DNA from: Paludibacterium purpuratum
GTDB taxonomy: Bacteria; Pseudomonadota; Gammaproteobacteria; Burkholderiales; Chromobacteriaceae
Assembly: GCF_004363805.1 (NCBI RefSeq)
Contig: NZ_SNZP01000003.1
Coordinates: 186,001-250,000, forward strand
Direction of reading: 5' to 3'
Length of the DNA stretch: 64,000 nucleotides
Below are positions 8,899 to 17,660 of the stretch, piece after piece (the first letter of the stretch is position 1; each line of letters begins with the position of its first letter). A program made the translations under genes and the position numbers. The notes under the pieces are model-generated. The model did no database searches. It saw only the letters and a list, made by a program, of their open reading frames with translations, and was not told the DNA's origin.

Positions 8899-8933
8899 AC
8901 CGGTAGGAGCCCCTCTAGAGAAGGGTTACCGGT
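8899..8933. repeat. Inverted repeat at the 3' end of the ABC permease gene
   Basis: Outer arms ACCGGTA (8899-8905) and TACCGGT (8927-8933) enclose a second short palindrome around CTCTAGAG. It overlaps the permease stop codon and may act as a 3' end or mRNA-stabilising stem for the apbE operon. There is no T run. Confidence 0.4.
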
Positions 8934-9666
8934 TGCCCGCCCGGTAAAAACCGGTTATCACGACCAGCGAAGCGACAGTCAGGCCTGCCGTCAGAATCAG
9001 GCTGGAGGTCAAGGCGGGCTGTAAGTAAATCGAACATAATCGTCCACGCAGCAGATCGACCGCATAGGTCGCCGGATCGAGCTTGGCCAGTGCGCCCACC
9101 CAGCGTGGGGCAAGATCGATCGGGTAGAGCGCGCCGGACAAAAAAAACATCGGCAATAGCACGAGGTTGCTCATCACCGGAAAGACCAGGACGGATCGAA
9201 ACGGTAACGCCACCATCAAGCCGATGGCCGAAAAAGTCATGGCAATCAGCAGCATCTCGATGAGCAGCATCATCAACGTCGGCGGGGTGATCCCCACGCC
9301 GAGCAAGGGGCCGAAAGGCAGCACCAATAGGCTTTGCAGCAAGGCTTGCGCAGTGCCCGACATGATCTTGCCCAATGCGATTTCCCAACGCGATGCACGA
9401 CTGACCAGCAGCGCGCGCAAGAACCCCGCCTCCCGGTCGTGAACCAGCGAGATGGCCGCGGATACCGCGCTGAACATGATGATCATGCAGAGAATGCCGG
9501 GGTACAAATAGGACTGGTAACCCGCCATCTCCGCGTAAGTGCCGCTTTGCAGGGCGGCACCGAAGATAAATAGATAGAGCAGCGGCTGCACCAAGGTCAG
9601 GACAATGCGCCACGGCGATTGCAAGAACCGCAAGATATCCATTCGGACGATGCATAGGCAGCTCAT
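8926..9666 (-). CDS. ABC-2 type permease, NatB/DrrB-like
   Basis: A 246-residue membrane protein with about six hydrophobic segments and the ABC-2 permease signature (DREAGFLRALLVSRASRWEI, then FFLSGALYPIDLAPRWV before the last helix). Its ATG overlaps the stop of the ATPase gene by 4 bases, so the pair form one transporter. It sits in an operon with apbE next to nosZ and behind an FNR-type box, so a role in N2O respiration (export or membrane assembly of a NosR/NosZ component) is plausible. The substrate is not deducible. Longer starts are open but lie inside the ATPase gene. Confidence 0.88.
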   Translation of the reverse strand: MSCLCIVRMDILRFLQSPWRIVLTLVQPLLYLFIFGAALQSGTYAEMAGYQSYLYPGILCMIIMFSAVSAAISLVHDREAGFLRALLVSRASRWEIALGKIMSGTAQALLQSLLVLPFGPLLGVGITPPTLMMLLIEMLLIAMTFSAIGLMVALPFRSVLVFPVMSNLVLLPMFFLSGALYPIDLAPRWVGALAKLDPATYAVDLLRGRLCSIYLQPALTSSLILTAGLTVASLVVITGFYRAGNR

Positions 9667-10487
9667 GAAGATGTCTCCGGCGTTGTCAGCATCTCGCCCA
9701 ATGCCAAAACCGTGTGCAAGGAGTGCCGATCGGCATCTTGCGTTGTGCCGGATAGCGCGGGGAGCCGGGAGCGAACCGGCGGCAAGGTTTTGACCAGTTC
9801 GTCCCACGGCGCCAGGCACCGCATTTTCCCTTGATCGAGCAGCATGACTTGCGATGCGCGCATGGCTTCATCGGTGTGGTGCGTGGCCAGCAAAATGGTA
9901 TGGCCTTTGCCCGCCAATCGCTGCAAGGTGTTCCAGAAATGATGGCGCGCAATCGGGTCGAGCCCCTGGGTCGGCTCGTCCAGCAAGAGGATGGGCGGTT
10001 CGTGAATCAAGGCACGGGCCAGCTCCACCTTGCGCGTCTCGCCGCCCGACAGGGTTTTGACTCGCCGTTTGCCGAGCGGCTCGATCTCCAGTTCGGCCAT
10101 CAGCTCGGCCAAGCGCTCTGCGATCCGTACACCGCGCAGCCCCTGCATGTAGGCCATGGCATAGAGATTTTCTGCCACGCTCAAGGAGGGTTCGAGCGCC
10201 GCCGTTTGGAAGACGACGCCAATCTGTTCGCGTGCTTTGCGTGGGGCGCGGATAGCATCGATCCCCGCCAGTGTGATGCTGCCCGCGGCAGGGAGCGCCA
10301 GGGTGGACAGCAGCGACAACAGGCTGCTTTTACCCGCGCCGTTTTTGCCGATCAAGGCGGTGATCGTGCCTGGATGGAGCCGAAAGGACAGCGACTGCAA
10401 AATGGTCTTTGCTTTGAGCCGATACTGAAGCTGACACACTTCGATGCCGGGTGCGCGGTGTTTGCTCGCATTCATCGACTTGCTCAC
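9663..10487 (-). CDS. ABC transporter ATPase, partner of the adjacent permease
   Basis: 274 residues. Walker A GKNGAGKSS (about 46-54), signature LSGGETRKVELARAL, Walker B ILLLDEPTQGLDP and switch ATHHTDEA are intact. It begins with GTG overlapping the apbE stop (GTGA); an ATG four codons later is an alternative. It belongs to the drug/Na+ (CcmA/NatA-like) type and is distinct from NosF. It energises the downstream ABC-2 permease. Confidence 0.9.
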   Translation of the reverse strand: MSKSMNASKHRAPGIEVCQLQYRLKAKTILQSLSFRLHPGTITALIGKNGAGKSSLLSLLSTLALPAAGSITLAGIDAIRAPRKAREQIGVVFQTAALEPSLSVAENLYAMAYMQGLRGVRIAERLAELMAELEIEPLGKRRVKTLSGGETRKVELARALIHEPPILLLDEPTQGLDPIARHHFWNTLQRLAGKGHTILLATHHTDEAMRASQVMLLDQGKMRCLAPWDELVKTLPPVRSRLPALSGTTQDADRHSLHTVLALGEMLTTPETSS

Positions 10488-11545
10488 TCGCCCAGGATGG
10501 CGGGCGGTGCTTCGCCGCGCCGGAGACTGATTCGTTTCAACATGGCAGGCGAAACCCAGACGCGGCCAGCCTGATCGACCATCAACATGGCGCTCACGCC
10601 CAGTTTCCGGCTAAGCCATAGCGCGTGCGCCGAGCCGGCGATAAACGCGGGCTTGCTGGCCCCATCAGAAAGCGCGCCGGCATACGGGCCCGGTGGAACG
10701 AGCACGGTGACCGATTCCGATCGACTCGCCGGCAAACCCGTCCTGGGGTCGAGAATATGGCAGTAGCGTTTGCCGTTGGCCACGAAGTAACGCTGATAGT
10801 CGCCGCTGGTGCCGATTGCCTCGCCGTCTTGCAATGCCAGGGTCGCCAGCGGTTCTGGGCGTCTGGGGTCTTGTATGCCCACCGTCCAGGGCTGGTCGCC
10901 TTTCCGGCCCAATGCCAGCAGATTGCCGCCGACATCGATCAGCGCATTTTTGACGCCCCGTGCGCGCAAAATGCGCGCCGCCTCGTCCAGCGCCCATCCC
11001 TTGGCATAGCCGCCCAAATCAAGGGCAATATTGCGCTGGCTGCTGCTAATCCAGCCGGATTGAGAAATATGCAATGCCTGGATCGTCGGCTGCGGTTGCA
11101 TCAGCCGTTGCACCTGGCCAAGTGTCGGCGGCGTGACGCCAAACTGATCCGCCTGAAATCCCCATAGCCTGATCAAGCTGCCGATGCCCGGATCGAACAA
11201 TCCCGAGGAGGCGGTCGACAGCGACTGCGCATGGCTGAGGATAGCGGCCAATTGCGGGCTGGCATGGAAGGGCTTGCCGGCGGCAATGCTGCTGTTCAAG
11301 CGGGTCAACTCCGAGGGCTTCCAGGCATGCAACCTATCCTGCATGGCGACGAAATGGGCGAACACCGCATTGGTGTCCTGCTGTGCTTCCTCCAGCGTCC
11401 GGCCGTATAACGACAACTGCACCCGCGTGCCGAAAACATAAGTGCCCTGGGCATACAGTTGGGGCTGCCGCAAAGTGAGCAGCAGGATGGCGGCAAGCGC
11501 CAGCGCCCCCAGCAACAGCATGTGCAAGCGACGAACTTTGAGCAT
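10484..11545 (-). CDS. ApbE-family FAD:protein FMN transferase (NosX-like)
   Basis: A 353-residue periplasmic flavin transferase with an N-terminal signal anchor (residues 8-25), the ApbE core (IALDLGGYAKGWALDEA, DVGGNLLALG) and the GTSGDYQRYF...HILDPRTG segment that carries the active-site metal ligands. Known relatives attach FMN to a Thr in an SGAT motif; NosR in this window carries one, so NosR is the likely substrate (NosX role). It is first in an operon with the ABC pair and preceded by a near-perfect FNR box. The C-terminus carries VWVSPAMLKR, also seen in the 227-residue nos protein at 1.7-2.4 kb. Confidence 0.92.
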   Translation of the reverse strand: MLKVRRLHMLLLGALALAAILLLTLRQPQLYAQGTYVFGTRVQLSLYGRTLEEAQQDTNAVFAHFVAMQDRLHAWKPSELTRLNSSIAAGKPFHASPQLAAILSHAQSLSTASSGLFDPGIGSLIRLWGFQADQFGVTPPTLGQVQRLMQPQPTIQALHISQSGWISSSQRNIALDLGGYAKGWALDEAARILRARGVKNALIDVGGNLLALGRKGDQPWTVGIQDPRRPEPLATLALQDGEAIGTSGDYQRYFVANGKRYCHILDPRTGLPASRSESVTVLVPPGPYAGALSDGASKPAFIAGSAHALWLSRKLGVSAMLMVDQAGRVWVSPAMLKRISLRRGEAPPAILGE

Positions 11546-11610
11546 CGTCAGGGCTGACTCGATGGTTGATTTGATTCAGTAGAGTATCAGTGTCTTGCTA
11601 TGCGGGTGGA

Positions 11611-11624
11611 ATGATATGAATCAA
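11611..11624 (-). promoter_or_regulatory. FNR/DNR-type box upstream of apbE
   Basis: On the minus strand TTGAT-TCAT-ATCAT matches TTGAT-N4-ATCAA at 9 of 10 positions, 66 bases before the apbE start. It suggests the apbE-ABC operon is co-induced with nosZ. Confidence 0.65.
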
Positions 11625-11701
11625 GCCATTCCGTTGCCGGGGAGGGCGGGATCCGATGGGGCGGTGTTGTCGTGACGTCTCACAGGTTGATCGTACAAAT
11701 A

Positions 11702-11730
11702 CAAAAGGCAGCGCTAATGGCTGCCTTTTG
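11702..11730. terminator. Bidirectional hairpin terminator after the 48-residue ORF
   Basis: An 11-base perfect stem, CAAAAGGCAGC / GCTGCCTTTTG, with a 7-base loop. Its T-rich arm reads as a T run on either strand. It ends the minus-strand small gene and shields the apbE promoter region. Confidence 0.75.
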
Positions 11731-11758
11731 CATCGGCTTGTGTCGTGCCTTGGACAAG

Positions 11759-11905
11759 CTAGAAGCGTCGGCGGCTATTGCGCCGGTAGCTGTCTTCGTG
11801 ACGATATTCGATCCTCACCAACTGGTGGCTGTCCATTCGAGGCGCGAAGTAGAACCGTACTGCCTCTTGAAGTGCCATCCAGAAACTACGCCAGAGTTGT
11901 CCCAT
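11759..11905 (-). CDS. 48-residue basic/aromatic small protein
   Basis: A short gene with ATG at 11905, a good ribosome site (AAGGGAG, about 8 bases before the ATG) and a terminator 29 bases after its stop. The protein begins MGQLWRSFWMALQEAVRFYF, an amphipathic aromatic stretch, and ends in an Arg-rich tail (YRRNSRRRF). I know similar short proteins only as conserved hypotheticals. The overlapping plus-strand frames have no such signals. Confidence 0.55.
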   Translation of the reverse strand: MGQLWRSFWMALQEAVRFYFAPRMDSHQLVRIEYRHEDSYRRNSRRRF

Positions 11906-12111
11906 GATTGTGCTCCCTTTTTTTTACGCCCCTTTAACTTCAGCGTAGCAAAGTTATTCTGCCTGATCTACTGCGTGATAGGTGTTTGGGCATAAATTCT
12001 CAGAAATCAGTTTTTATAGGCATAAAATGTCGATTTTTTAAATGGGTAGGCTAGTCTTTTTTGCCTGCCGTACCATTTCTAGCTGCGACCAAACGCCTGC
12101 AGGGGTTTTGT

Positions 12112-13077
12112 TCAAGGTATTAACAGAACCTTGCCGCTGGAACGACGACTTTCCAAAAACGCATGAGCTTGCGCGCCGTCGGCGAGCGCAAAGCGTTTGG
12201 CGATATTGACCCGCACGTCACCGCGGCGTATCCAGTCGAATAAAACCGCGGCACGTTGCCGGCGTTCGCTGGCCGAGGTCAGGACGTTCCATAGATCGCC
12301 ACCGCTCAGTGTTTTCGAGCCGTCCATCAGCATGCGCGGGTCGATGTGCGGCGGGTCGCCGGCCGCCATACCGTAGAACACGACGTGGCCACCGATCCGG
12401 GTGGCGCTCAGGCTGTCTAGCAAGGTGGTGCCGACCGATTCGTACACCACGTCGACCCCTTGTCCGTCTCGGCCCAGTGCCTGTGCCTGTCGCGCCCAGT
12501 CGACGTTGTATAACAGAACCTCGTCCGCACCGGCTTCACGCACCGCCGGCATCTTGTCTGCGCGGGAAGTGAGGCCGACCACCTTTGCGCCCAGTCGTTT
12601 CGCCATCTGCACCAGCAACAGCCCCACGCCGCCGGCTGCGGCATGGATCAGTACGGTTTCCCCCGCTTGCAGCTTATGGCTATCCGACACCAGATATTGC
12701 GCGGTGAGGCCCTGCAGCGCGGCGGCTGCCGCGATGTCGGCCGAAATATCGTCCGGCAAGGCAATGAGCTTGTCGAACGGCACCGAAACCTGTTCGGCAT
12801 TGGCGAAGGGCGCGTCGGCAAAAACCACGCGGGTGCCGATAGGGAACGGGCAGGCGCCTTCGAACGAGATGATGGTGCCTGCCGCTTCGTAACCGGCAAT
12901 GAAGGGCGGCTGGCCTTGCAGATGATAGTTGCCGCGCCGGCGATAGATATCGGCAAAGTTCAGTCCGATCGCCTCGGTGCGAACGATGGCGCAGCCTGGC
13001 GTGGGGCGCGGGTCGGGGATTTCGATATATTCGAGTACGTCGGGCTCGCCGAATGTGCTGAAGGTGAGGGCTTTCAA
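12112..13077 (-). CDS. Zinc-independent MDR-family quinone oxidoreductase (NADPH)
   Basis: 321 residues of the quinone-oxidoreductase branch of medium-chain dehydrogenases. The N-terminal GroES-like part ends with NFADIYRRRGNY. The NADPH-binding motif is AAAGGVGLLLVQMAKRLGAKVVG, with the later GGHVVFYGMAAG segment. No zinc-ligand cysteine cluster is seen. It starts at TTG, overlapping the asd stop (TTGA), so it is expressed by coupling. Reduction of quinones or alpha,beta-unsaturated carbonyls is the family role; the substrate is unknown. Confidence 0.88.
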   Translation of the reverse strand: MKALTFSTFGEPDVLEYIEIPDPRPTPGCAIVRTEAIGLNFADIYRRRGNYHLQGQPPFIAGYEAAGTIISFEGACPFPIGTRVVFADAPFANAEQVSVPFDKLIALPDDISADIAAAAALQGLTAQYLVSDSHKLQAGETVLIHAAAGGVGLLLVQMAKRLGAKVVGLTSRADKMPAVREAGADEVLLYNVDWARQAQALGRDGQGVDVVYESVGTTLLDSLSATRIGGHVVFYGMAAGDPPHIDPRMLMDGSKTLSGGDLWNVLTSASERRQRAAVLFDWIRRGDVRVNIAKRFALADGAQAHAFLESRRSSGKVLLIP

Positions 13078-14183
13078 GAAAAACTCCTATTGGATAATGG
13101 GGAGTCTGCCGGCGTGCCGAGCTCGCCGTTTCTGCGTGCGGCGACATGGGCACCGAAGTCTGCGCGGGCGATCAGCGTCTCGGCGATTTGTACCGCATTG
13201 AGTGCGGCGCCTTTGCGGATGTTGTCGGCCACGACCCAAAAATTCAAACCGTGAGGCACCGTCGAATCTCGACGCAAGCGGGAGACATAGACGTCATCCT
13301 TGCCCGCGCTGCTTAGTGGCGTGGCGTAGCCGCCCGGTTCGGGCTTGTCGAGTACAGCGATACCGGGGGCGTGCGTGAGGCAACGCCGAGCGGATTCCAC
13401 ATCCAGCCCGCGCACAAACTCGACATTGACCGCCTCCGCGTGCCCCACCATGACCGGCACGCGCACGCAGGTTGCGCTCAGGCGGATCGAAGGATCCAGG
13501 ATCTTGTGCAGCTCCTGTTCCATTTTCCATTCTTCCCGGGTGCGCCCGTCATCGAGAAAAGTATCGATATGCGGAATGACGTTAAAGGCGTAGGGAACGG
13601 TATTGTCGTCCACGGTGCCTGGCGGCCAGCTTACCGTCGAGTCTTGCACGCGGGCATGTTCAATTTCTTGCCTTAACCGCGCAATCTGGCGCTTGCCGCC
13701 GCCGGAGACGGATTGATAAGTTGCAACGACGACACGACGGATGGTGGCTTCCCGATGCAGCGGCGCCAGAGCAACCGCCAACTGGATCGTCGAACAGTTG
13801 GCGACCGGCAAAATGCACCGGGCGCGCCAGTGTGCCAGATCAGGGGCATTGACCTCCGGCACTACCAGCGGTACTTCGGCATGCAGCCTGAAGGCCGAAC
13901 TGTTGTCGATCACGACGCAGCCCGCGGCGGCAGCCAAAGGCGAGACCTTGCGTGAATTCTCCCCGCCCGTGGAGAGAAAGAGGATATCCGTCTGGCTGAA
14001 ATCGTGCGTGGCCAAGTTGCCTACCACCAAACGGGTATCACCATAGTTCACCGTCTGTCCGACCGAACGTGCCGATGCCAGCGCTACGACCTGTGCGGCC
14101 GGGAAAGCGCGTGCCGCCAAAATAGCCAGCATTTCTGTACCGACGTTACCTGTCGCGCCGCCTATTGCAATGCGATAGCGCAT
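13074..14183 (-). CDS. asd: Aspartate-semialdehyde dehydrogenase
   Basis: 369 residues. NADP-binding GGATGNVGTEML (about residues 8-19), the catalytic Cys in VANCSTIQLA and the later H in MVGHAEAVN mark ASADH, which makes aspartate semialdehyde for lysine, threonine and methionine. The start ATG has GGGAGGG before it. The gene is divergent from a LysR regulator and coupled to an oxidoreductase, an unusual setting for a housekeeping asd, so it may be a second, specialised copy. lysC, the preceding pathway step, is 30 kb away. Confidence 0.88.
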   Translation of the reverse strand: MRYRIAIGGATGNVGTEMLAILAARAFPAAQVVALASARSVGQTVNYGDTRLVVGNLATHDFSQTDILFLSTGGENSRKVSPLAAAAGCVVIDNSSAFRLHAEVPLVVPEVNAPDLAHWRARCILPVANCSTIQLAVALAPLHREATIRRVVVATYQSVSGGGKRQIARLRQEIEHARVQDSTVSWPPGTVDDNTVPYAFNVIPHIDTFLDDGRTREEWKMEQELHKILDPSIRLSATCVRVPVMVGHAEAVNVEFVRGLDVESARRCLTHAPGIAVLDKPEPGGYATPLSSAGKDDVYVSRLRRDSTVPHGLNFWVVADNIRKGAALNAVQIAETLIARADFGAHVAARRNGELGTPADSPLSNRSFS

Positions 14184-14291
14184 TTTTTTTCCCTCCCGTT
14201 TTTGGGAAAAATGTATTGGCGCTAGCGTAGCGTGTATGGTTGAATTAGTTAAACGAATAATAGTTAAGTAAAGAATAAGGGTTTCTGATTG

Positions 14292-15170
14292 ATGGATGCC
14301 GATCTTCTCAAGACCTTCCTCGCCGTTATCCGCCAGGGTAGTTTCATCGGTGCCGCCGAGCAGATCGGCCGGACTCAGTCGGCGGTGAGCCAGCAGATAC
14401 AGCGGCTGGAAAATTTGCTGGGCGGCCCATTGTTGATCCGGACTAGCCGCGCCATCCGCTTGACCGCGGCGGGGGAGCGCTTTGTCGAATACGCCCAGCG
14501 CATGGTCGATCTGGCGGAGGAAGCCAGACGTACCGTACATGGTCTGGCCGTACAACAGACCTTACGTGTCGGTATCGTGGAGGATCTGGCCGGTTTTGTG
14601 CTGGCAGAGGTATTGCAGCGCCTGCGTGCCGAGGTGCCGCAACTTCGACTCGACATTCACTCGGCTTCGACGCGCGAGTTACTGCCGCAGCTCGGGTTTC
14701 GCTACGATGTCGTCGTGGGGATCAAACCCTCACACGCCCGGGGCGGTACCGAGCTATTGCCGTTGCCTTTGTGCTGGCTGGGCGAATGGCGTGGCGGAAC
14801 CGTGCCGCTGGCCCTCCATGCGGAAGGCTGCGGCATGCGGCACGCCGCGACCAACGCGCTGGATAACGCCGGTATCGCCTGGGACGCGGCGATGATCGCC
14901 GAGGGGATCTTGCCTAACATCGCCGTGGTGCGTGCCGGCCTGGCGGTCACCGTGCTGGCCGAAGGACTCTGCCCGCCGGATCTGCCGCGTTGCGTCGGTC
15001 TGCCGGCACTGCCCTCGCTATCTCTGCGTCTCTTTGCCCACGACGAGGCCAATATCGAAGCGGTGGAAACGCTGGGGCGCGTCCTTAGAGAAACCCTGTC
15101 GATCGTGGGGCATCAAGGTCAGCCGGCCGGATCGGCTGTCGCCGGCGGCGATGTCGGCGCTGTGTCTTAA
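14292..15170 (+). CDS. LysR-family transcriptional regulator
   Basis: 292 residues with the N-terminal winged helix (DLLKTFLAVIRQGSFIGAAE, then RTQSAVSQQIQRLE) and a periplasmic-binding-protein-like effector domain. It is divergent from asd with a 108-base AT-rich intergenic region, and LysR proteins usually control the divergent neighbour, here asd-qor. ATG at 14292 is used; a TTG one codon earlier is possible. Confidence 0.9.
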   Translation: MDADLLKTFLAVIRQGSFIGAAEQIGRTQSAVSQQIQRLENLLGGPLLIRTSRAIRLTAAGERFVEYAQRMVDLAEEARRTVHGLAVQQTLRVGIVEDLAGFVLAEVLQRLRAEVPQLRLDIHSASTRELLPQLGFRYDVVVGIKPSHARGGTELLPLPLCWLGEWRGGTVPLALHAEGCGMRHAATNALDNAGIAWDAAMIAEGILPNIAVVRAGLAVTVLAEGLCPPDLPRCVGLPALPSLSLRLFAHDEANIEAVETLGRVLRETLSIVGHQGQPAGSAVAGGDVGAVS

Positions 15171-15269
15171 TAAAGGTATTTTGCTAGCGGTTCCAAGTCG
15201 TTATCCCCAGCCCCTCTGCTTTGCAATCTCGGTAGCATCGGTGGGCTGCAATGTCGTGCCGCCCAGGAC

Positions 15270-15989
15270 TCATGCCTTCCAGCTGACTCGTCGATTTCCT
15301 TGAGCGGCGGCATCGACGCTCGCATAGCCGTCAAAGACACGATGCAGTTTCGAGCTTTGCAGCAAGCTCGCGGGGGTGACGGTTTCACGTTGCCAAGGAA
15401 TATTTCCCAAATACCAGACACGCCAAAATGTCAGATCCGTCTTGGGATTCCGGGCGAGCAAGGTCGAGAACGTTTCGACTTGCCCCACCTGCGTGCCGGT
15501 CGCCTCGTCTAATACCTCTCGAACGTAACGCGAGCAGAATTGCTGCTTGGAATGCAAATCGAAACCGGTGTCGTAGAAAATACCCAAGCGCTTTTGCGCC
15601 GCTCGCATCACCGCTATTTTTTGTTGCGGCGTGAGTGGTGTGTTCAATCGGCTGACCTCAATCCGGCCACCCTCCGAGCGCTCGAGAAAGTGCGATAAGG
15701 GTGTCGTTTTGGAGAGCGGAAAAGTACTTTCCCCGATGATCGGCTCACGTCCCGAGATATCGATCACCACCCCCACATGGTTGGTCCAGCTTTGAGTGGC
15801 GCTGGCGACTTTTTGAAATGGCAAGGCCGAAACCCGGATAAAGACGGCATCGCCGACTTGCAGTTGCGAGGCCAATTCGCGGGCACTGGTGTGCTCGACC
15901 TGGTTCATGACTTGACCTATCGCCGTAGTGGAAAGGCATAGAGCGACGATCGGCAGCATGTTCGGGGTGCGGTATCGGTTGGGAAACAT
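15270..15989 (-). CDS. YebB/YiiX-like permuted papain-fold (NlpC/P60 superfamily) protein
   Basis: 239 residues with an N-terminal signal-like segment. The NHVGVVIDISG segment provides the His and QFCSRYVREVL the nucleophilic Cys of the permuted NlpC/P60 fold. In this family a Cys-His pair cleaves amide or thioester bonds; the substrate (peptide crosslink or lipid) is unknown. RBS GGGAG lies 5 bases before the ATG. Confidence 0.8.
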   Translation of the reverse strand: MFPNRYRTPNMLPIVALCLSTTAIGQVMNQVEHTSARELASQLQVGDAVFIRVSALPFQKVASATQSWTNHVGVVIDISGREPIIGESTFPLSKTTPLSHFLERSEGGRIEVSRLNTPLTPQQKIAVMRAAQKRLGIFYDTGFDLHSKQQFCSRYVREVLDEATGTQVGQVETFSTLLARNPKTDLTFWRVWYLGNIPWQRETVTPASLLQSSKLHRVFDGYASVDAAAQGNRRVSWKA

Positions 15990-16106
15990 GGCGCTCCCTC
16001 GTTGTTGAATTAGGGCGTACTCTGCCTTTTTTTACATTACGGTAGAATCTTTTTGTCTTATCATGCACGGTTCGAGCCAATTGGTATTGAAAAACGATAC
16101 TAAACC

Positions 16107-16874
16107 ATGTCGCAGACACATCAACTGATCACAACCCTCAAGCGTTTACTCAAGGCTCGCGGTGTGACCTATGCCCAAGTCGCCACGCATCTAAAGTTGA
16201 GCGAGGCCAGCGTGAAACGGCAGTTCTCGCAGCAAAGTTTCAGTTTGCACACCTTGGAGGCCATCTGCGATTTGATTCAGTTGGAGCTGTCGGAGCTGGT
16301 TCAGGCCGCAGAAGATGCGCAGGCCGGCGTCAGCCAGTTAAGCGAAGCGCAGGAGGCGGAATTAGTCGGCGACCCATGTCGCGTGTTGGTTGCGGTGTGT
16401 GTGTTGAATCATTGGACACTGGCCCAGATCGTGGAGACCTATCGGCTGAGCGAGGCCGAGTGCATCATTCATCTCTTACAGCTCGATCAGTTGGGGCTGA
16501 TCAAGCTCATGCCGGAGAATCGTGTGAAGCTGAGGATTGCCCGCGATTTCGCTTGGCGACCTGGCGGCCCCATTCACCAGTTTTTCCGCGAGCGTGCGCA
16601 AACGGACTTCCTCAATGCCGATTTTAACCAGCCGGGCGAGTTCTTGCGTTTTCAGCACGCCATGTTGAGTCCTACCGCCAATATACGATTTCAACAACGA
16701 CTCCACCGATTGCTGCAGGAGTTCGCCGAACTCCATGAGGATGACGTCGTTTGCCCAGCCAATATCCGTCACGGCACCAGCCTATTGCTGGCCTTGCGTC
16801 CGTGGGAGCCCGCCGTGTTCGAATCGCTACGGCGCACTCCGGATACCCGGGTATTCGGGGATAGCGAAACATAA
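16107..16874 (+). CDS. XRE-type helix-turn-helix regulator with extended C-terminus
   Basis: 255 residues with an N-terminal lambda-repressor-like helix-turn-helix (VTYAQVATHLKLSEASVKRQF, residues 20-40) and a long C-terminal part of unknown fold. Two-domain proteins of this shape are common proteobacterial regulators. It reads away from the divergent YebB-like gene; its targets are unknown. Confidence 0.85.
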   Translation: MSQTHQLITTLKRLLKARGVTYAQVATHLKLSEASVKRQFSQQSFSLHTLEAICDLIQLELSELVQAAEDAQAGVSQLSEAQEAELVGDPCRVLVAVCVLNHWTLAQIVETYRLSEAECIIHLLQLDQLGLIKLMPENRVKLRIARDFAWRPGGPIHQFFRERAQTDFLNADFNQPGEFLRFQHAMLSPTANIRFQQRLHRLLQEFAELHEDDVVCPANIRHGTSLLLALRPWEPAVFESLRRTPDTRVFGDSET

Positions 16875-17166
16875 TAGATGACTGCTCCCCGGAGGCTCTT
16901 TCGCCTTGGCGCCGATTATTTCGTGTACCGGTAGAAATAGCCTGACAGTTCGGTCAGTTGTTATGACGTCCGACGCTATCTAGAACCACATTGGCCTGGT
17001 CGCCAACATTTCTTGCAAAACCGCGCCACGCCTCGCTTGGCTCTCCACTTCCCACATCCTGCCGCTTGCCGCCGTCATTGCGCTAGCCGGACTTTCGTCG
17101 GCAATGCTTTCAAGCGTTCTTGAATTCATTAATTCATTGTCCTAATTTTTCGTTGTAAATAATTTA
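16875..17166. other. Non-coding stretch upstream of the small secreted protein gene
   Basis: No convincing gene or RNA is seen. Base composition falls from GC-rich to AT-rich toward 17160, ending at the candidate promoter described next. Confidence 0.5.
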
Positions 17167-17197
17167 TTGACATATGCCAATCAGTCCAAGGCATATG
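17167..17197 (+). promoter_or_regulatory. Candidate promoter with inverted repeat
   Basis: TTGACA at 17167-17172 (-35 match) runs into an inverted repeat CATATGCC (17171-17178) / GGCATATG (17190-17197), whose second arm could overlap a -10 element. The arrangement resembles an operator over a promoter for the gene starting at 17322, leaving a long leader of roughly 120 bases. Confidence 0.45.
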
Positions 17198-17321
17198 CTT
17201 TGCCGTAGACATTCGCTACCAAGGAGGGACGCCAGACAAGACTTCATGACCATTGGCAAGTCGTAGAAAAAGCAACTTTAAGTTCGCATAAACACATTGC
17301 TTTGATCATTCTTGGAGATTC

Positions 17322-17660
17322 ATGATGAAACGATTGATGTTTTCTTTGGCCGCTCTGGGCCTGGCCGCCGTTGCCCACGCCGATACCGTGAACATTGTCA
17401 GCCAAGCGGCTTTTGTTTCGCCGTCCGGCGCGCCCTCATCCACCATCAGCATGGCCTTCACGCCCAATGCGCCCATCGTATTCAAGGTGGCCGGCAAGAC
17501 CTGCCGCTGGGTGAGCTCCTCCAGCCCGTGGGGTTCCGGCGGTGGCGCAGGCTGCAACTACAGCATCACTGTCGATGACGGCGGTAATCTGATCAACGCC
17601 TCCAGCAATGGCAACGGTTGCACCGCTGCCGGCCAGGCGATGATCGCTGCCTGCAACTAA
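17322..17660 (+). CDS. Small secreted cysteine-containing protein
   Basis: 112 residues. A clear signal peptide (MMKRLMFSLAALGLAAVAHA) leaves a mature chain of about 92 residues, rich in Ser, Gly and Ala, with four cysteines (TCRW, GAGCN, NGC, AACN-end) that could form two disulfides. No family is recognised. RBS GGAG lies 5 bases before the ATG. It is followed 78 bases later by the GH18-jacalin gene in the same direction, so the two may share a transcript. Confidence 0.75.
   Translation: MMKRLMFSLAALGLAAVAHADTVNIVSQAAFVSPSGAPSSTISMAFTPNAPIVFKVAGKTCRWVSSSSPWGSGGGAGCNYSITVDDGGNLINASSNGNGCTAAGQAMIAACN

Noticed and set aside
11672-11995. 107-codon plus-strand frame
   Set aside because: Opposes the better supported 48-residue gene and lacks a ribosome site and protein-like pattern.
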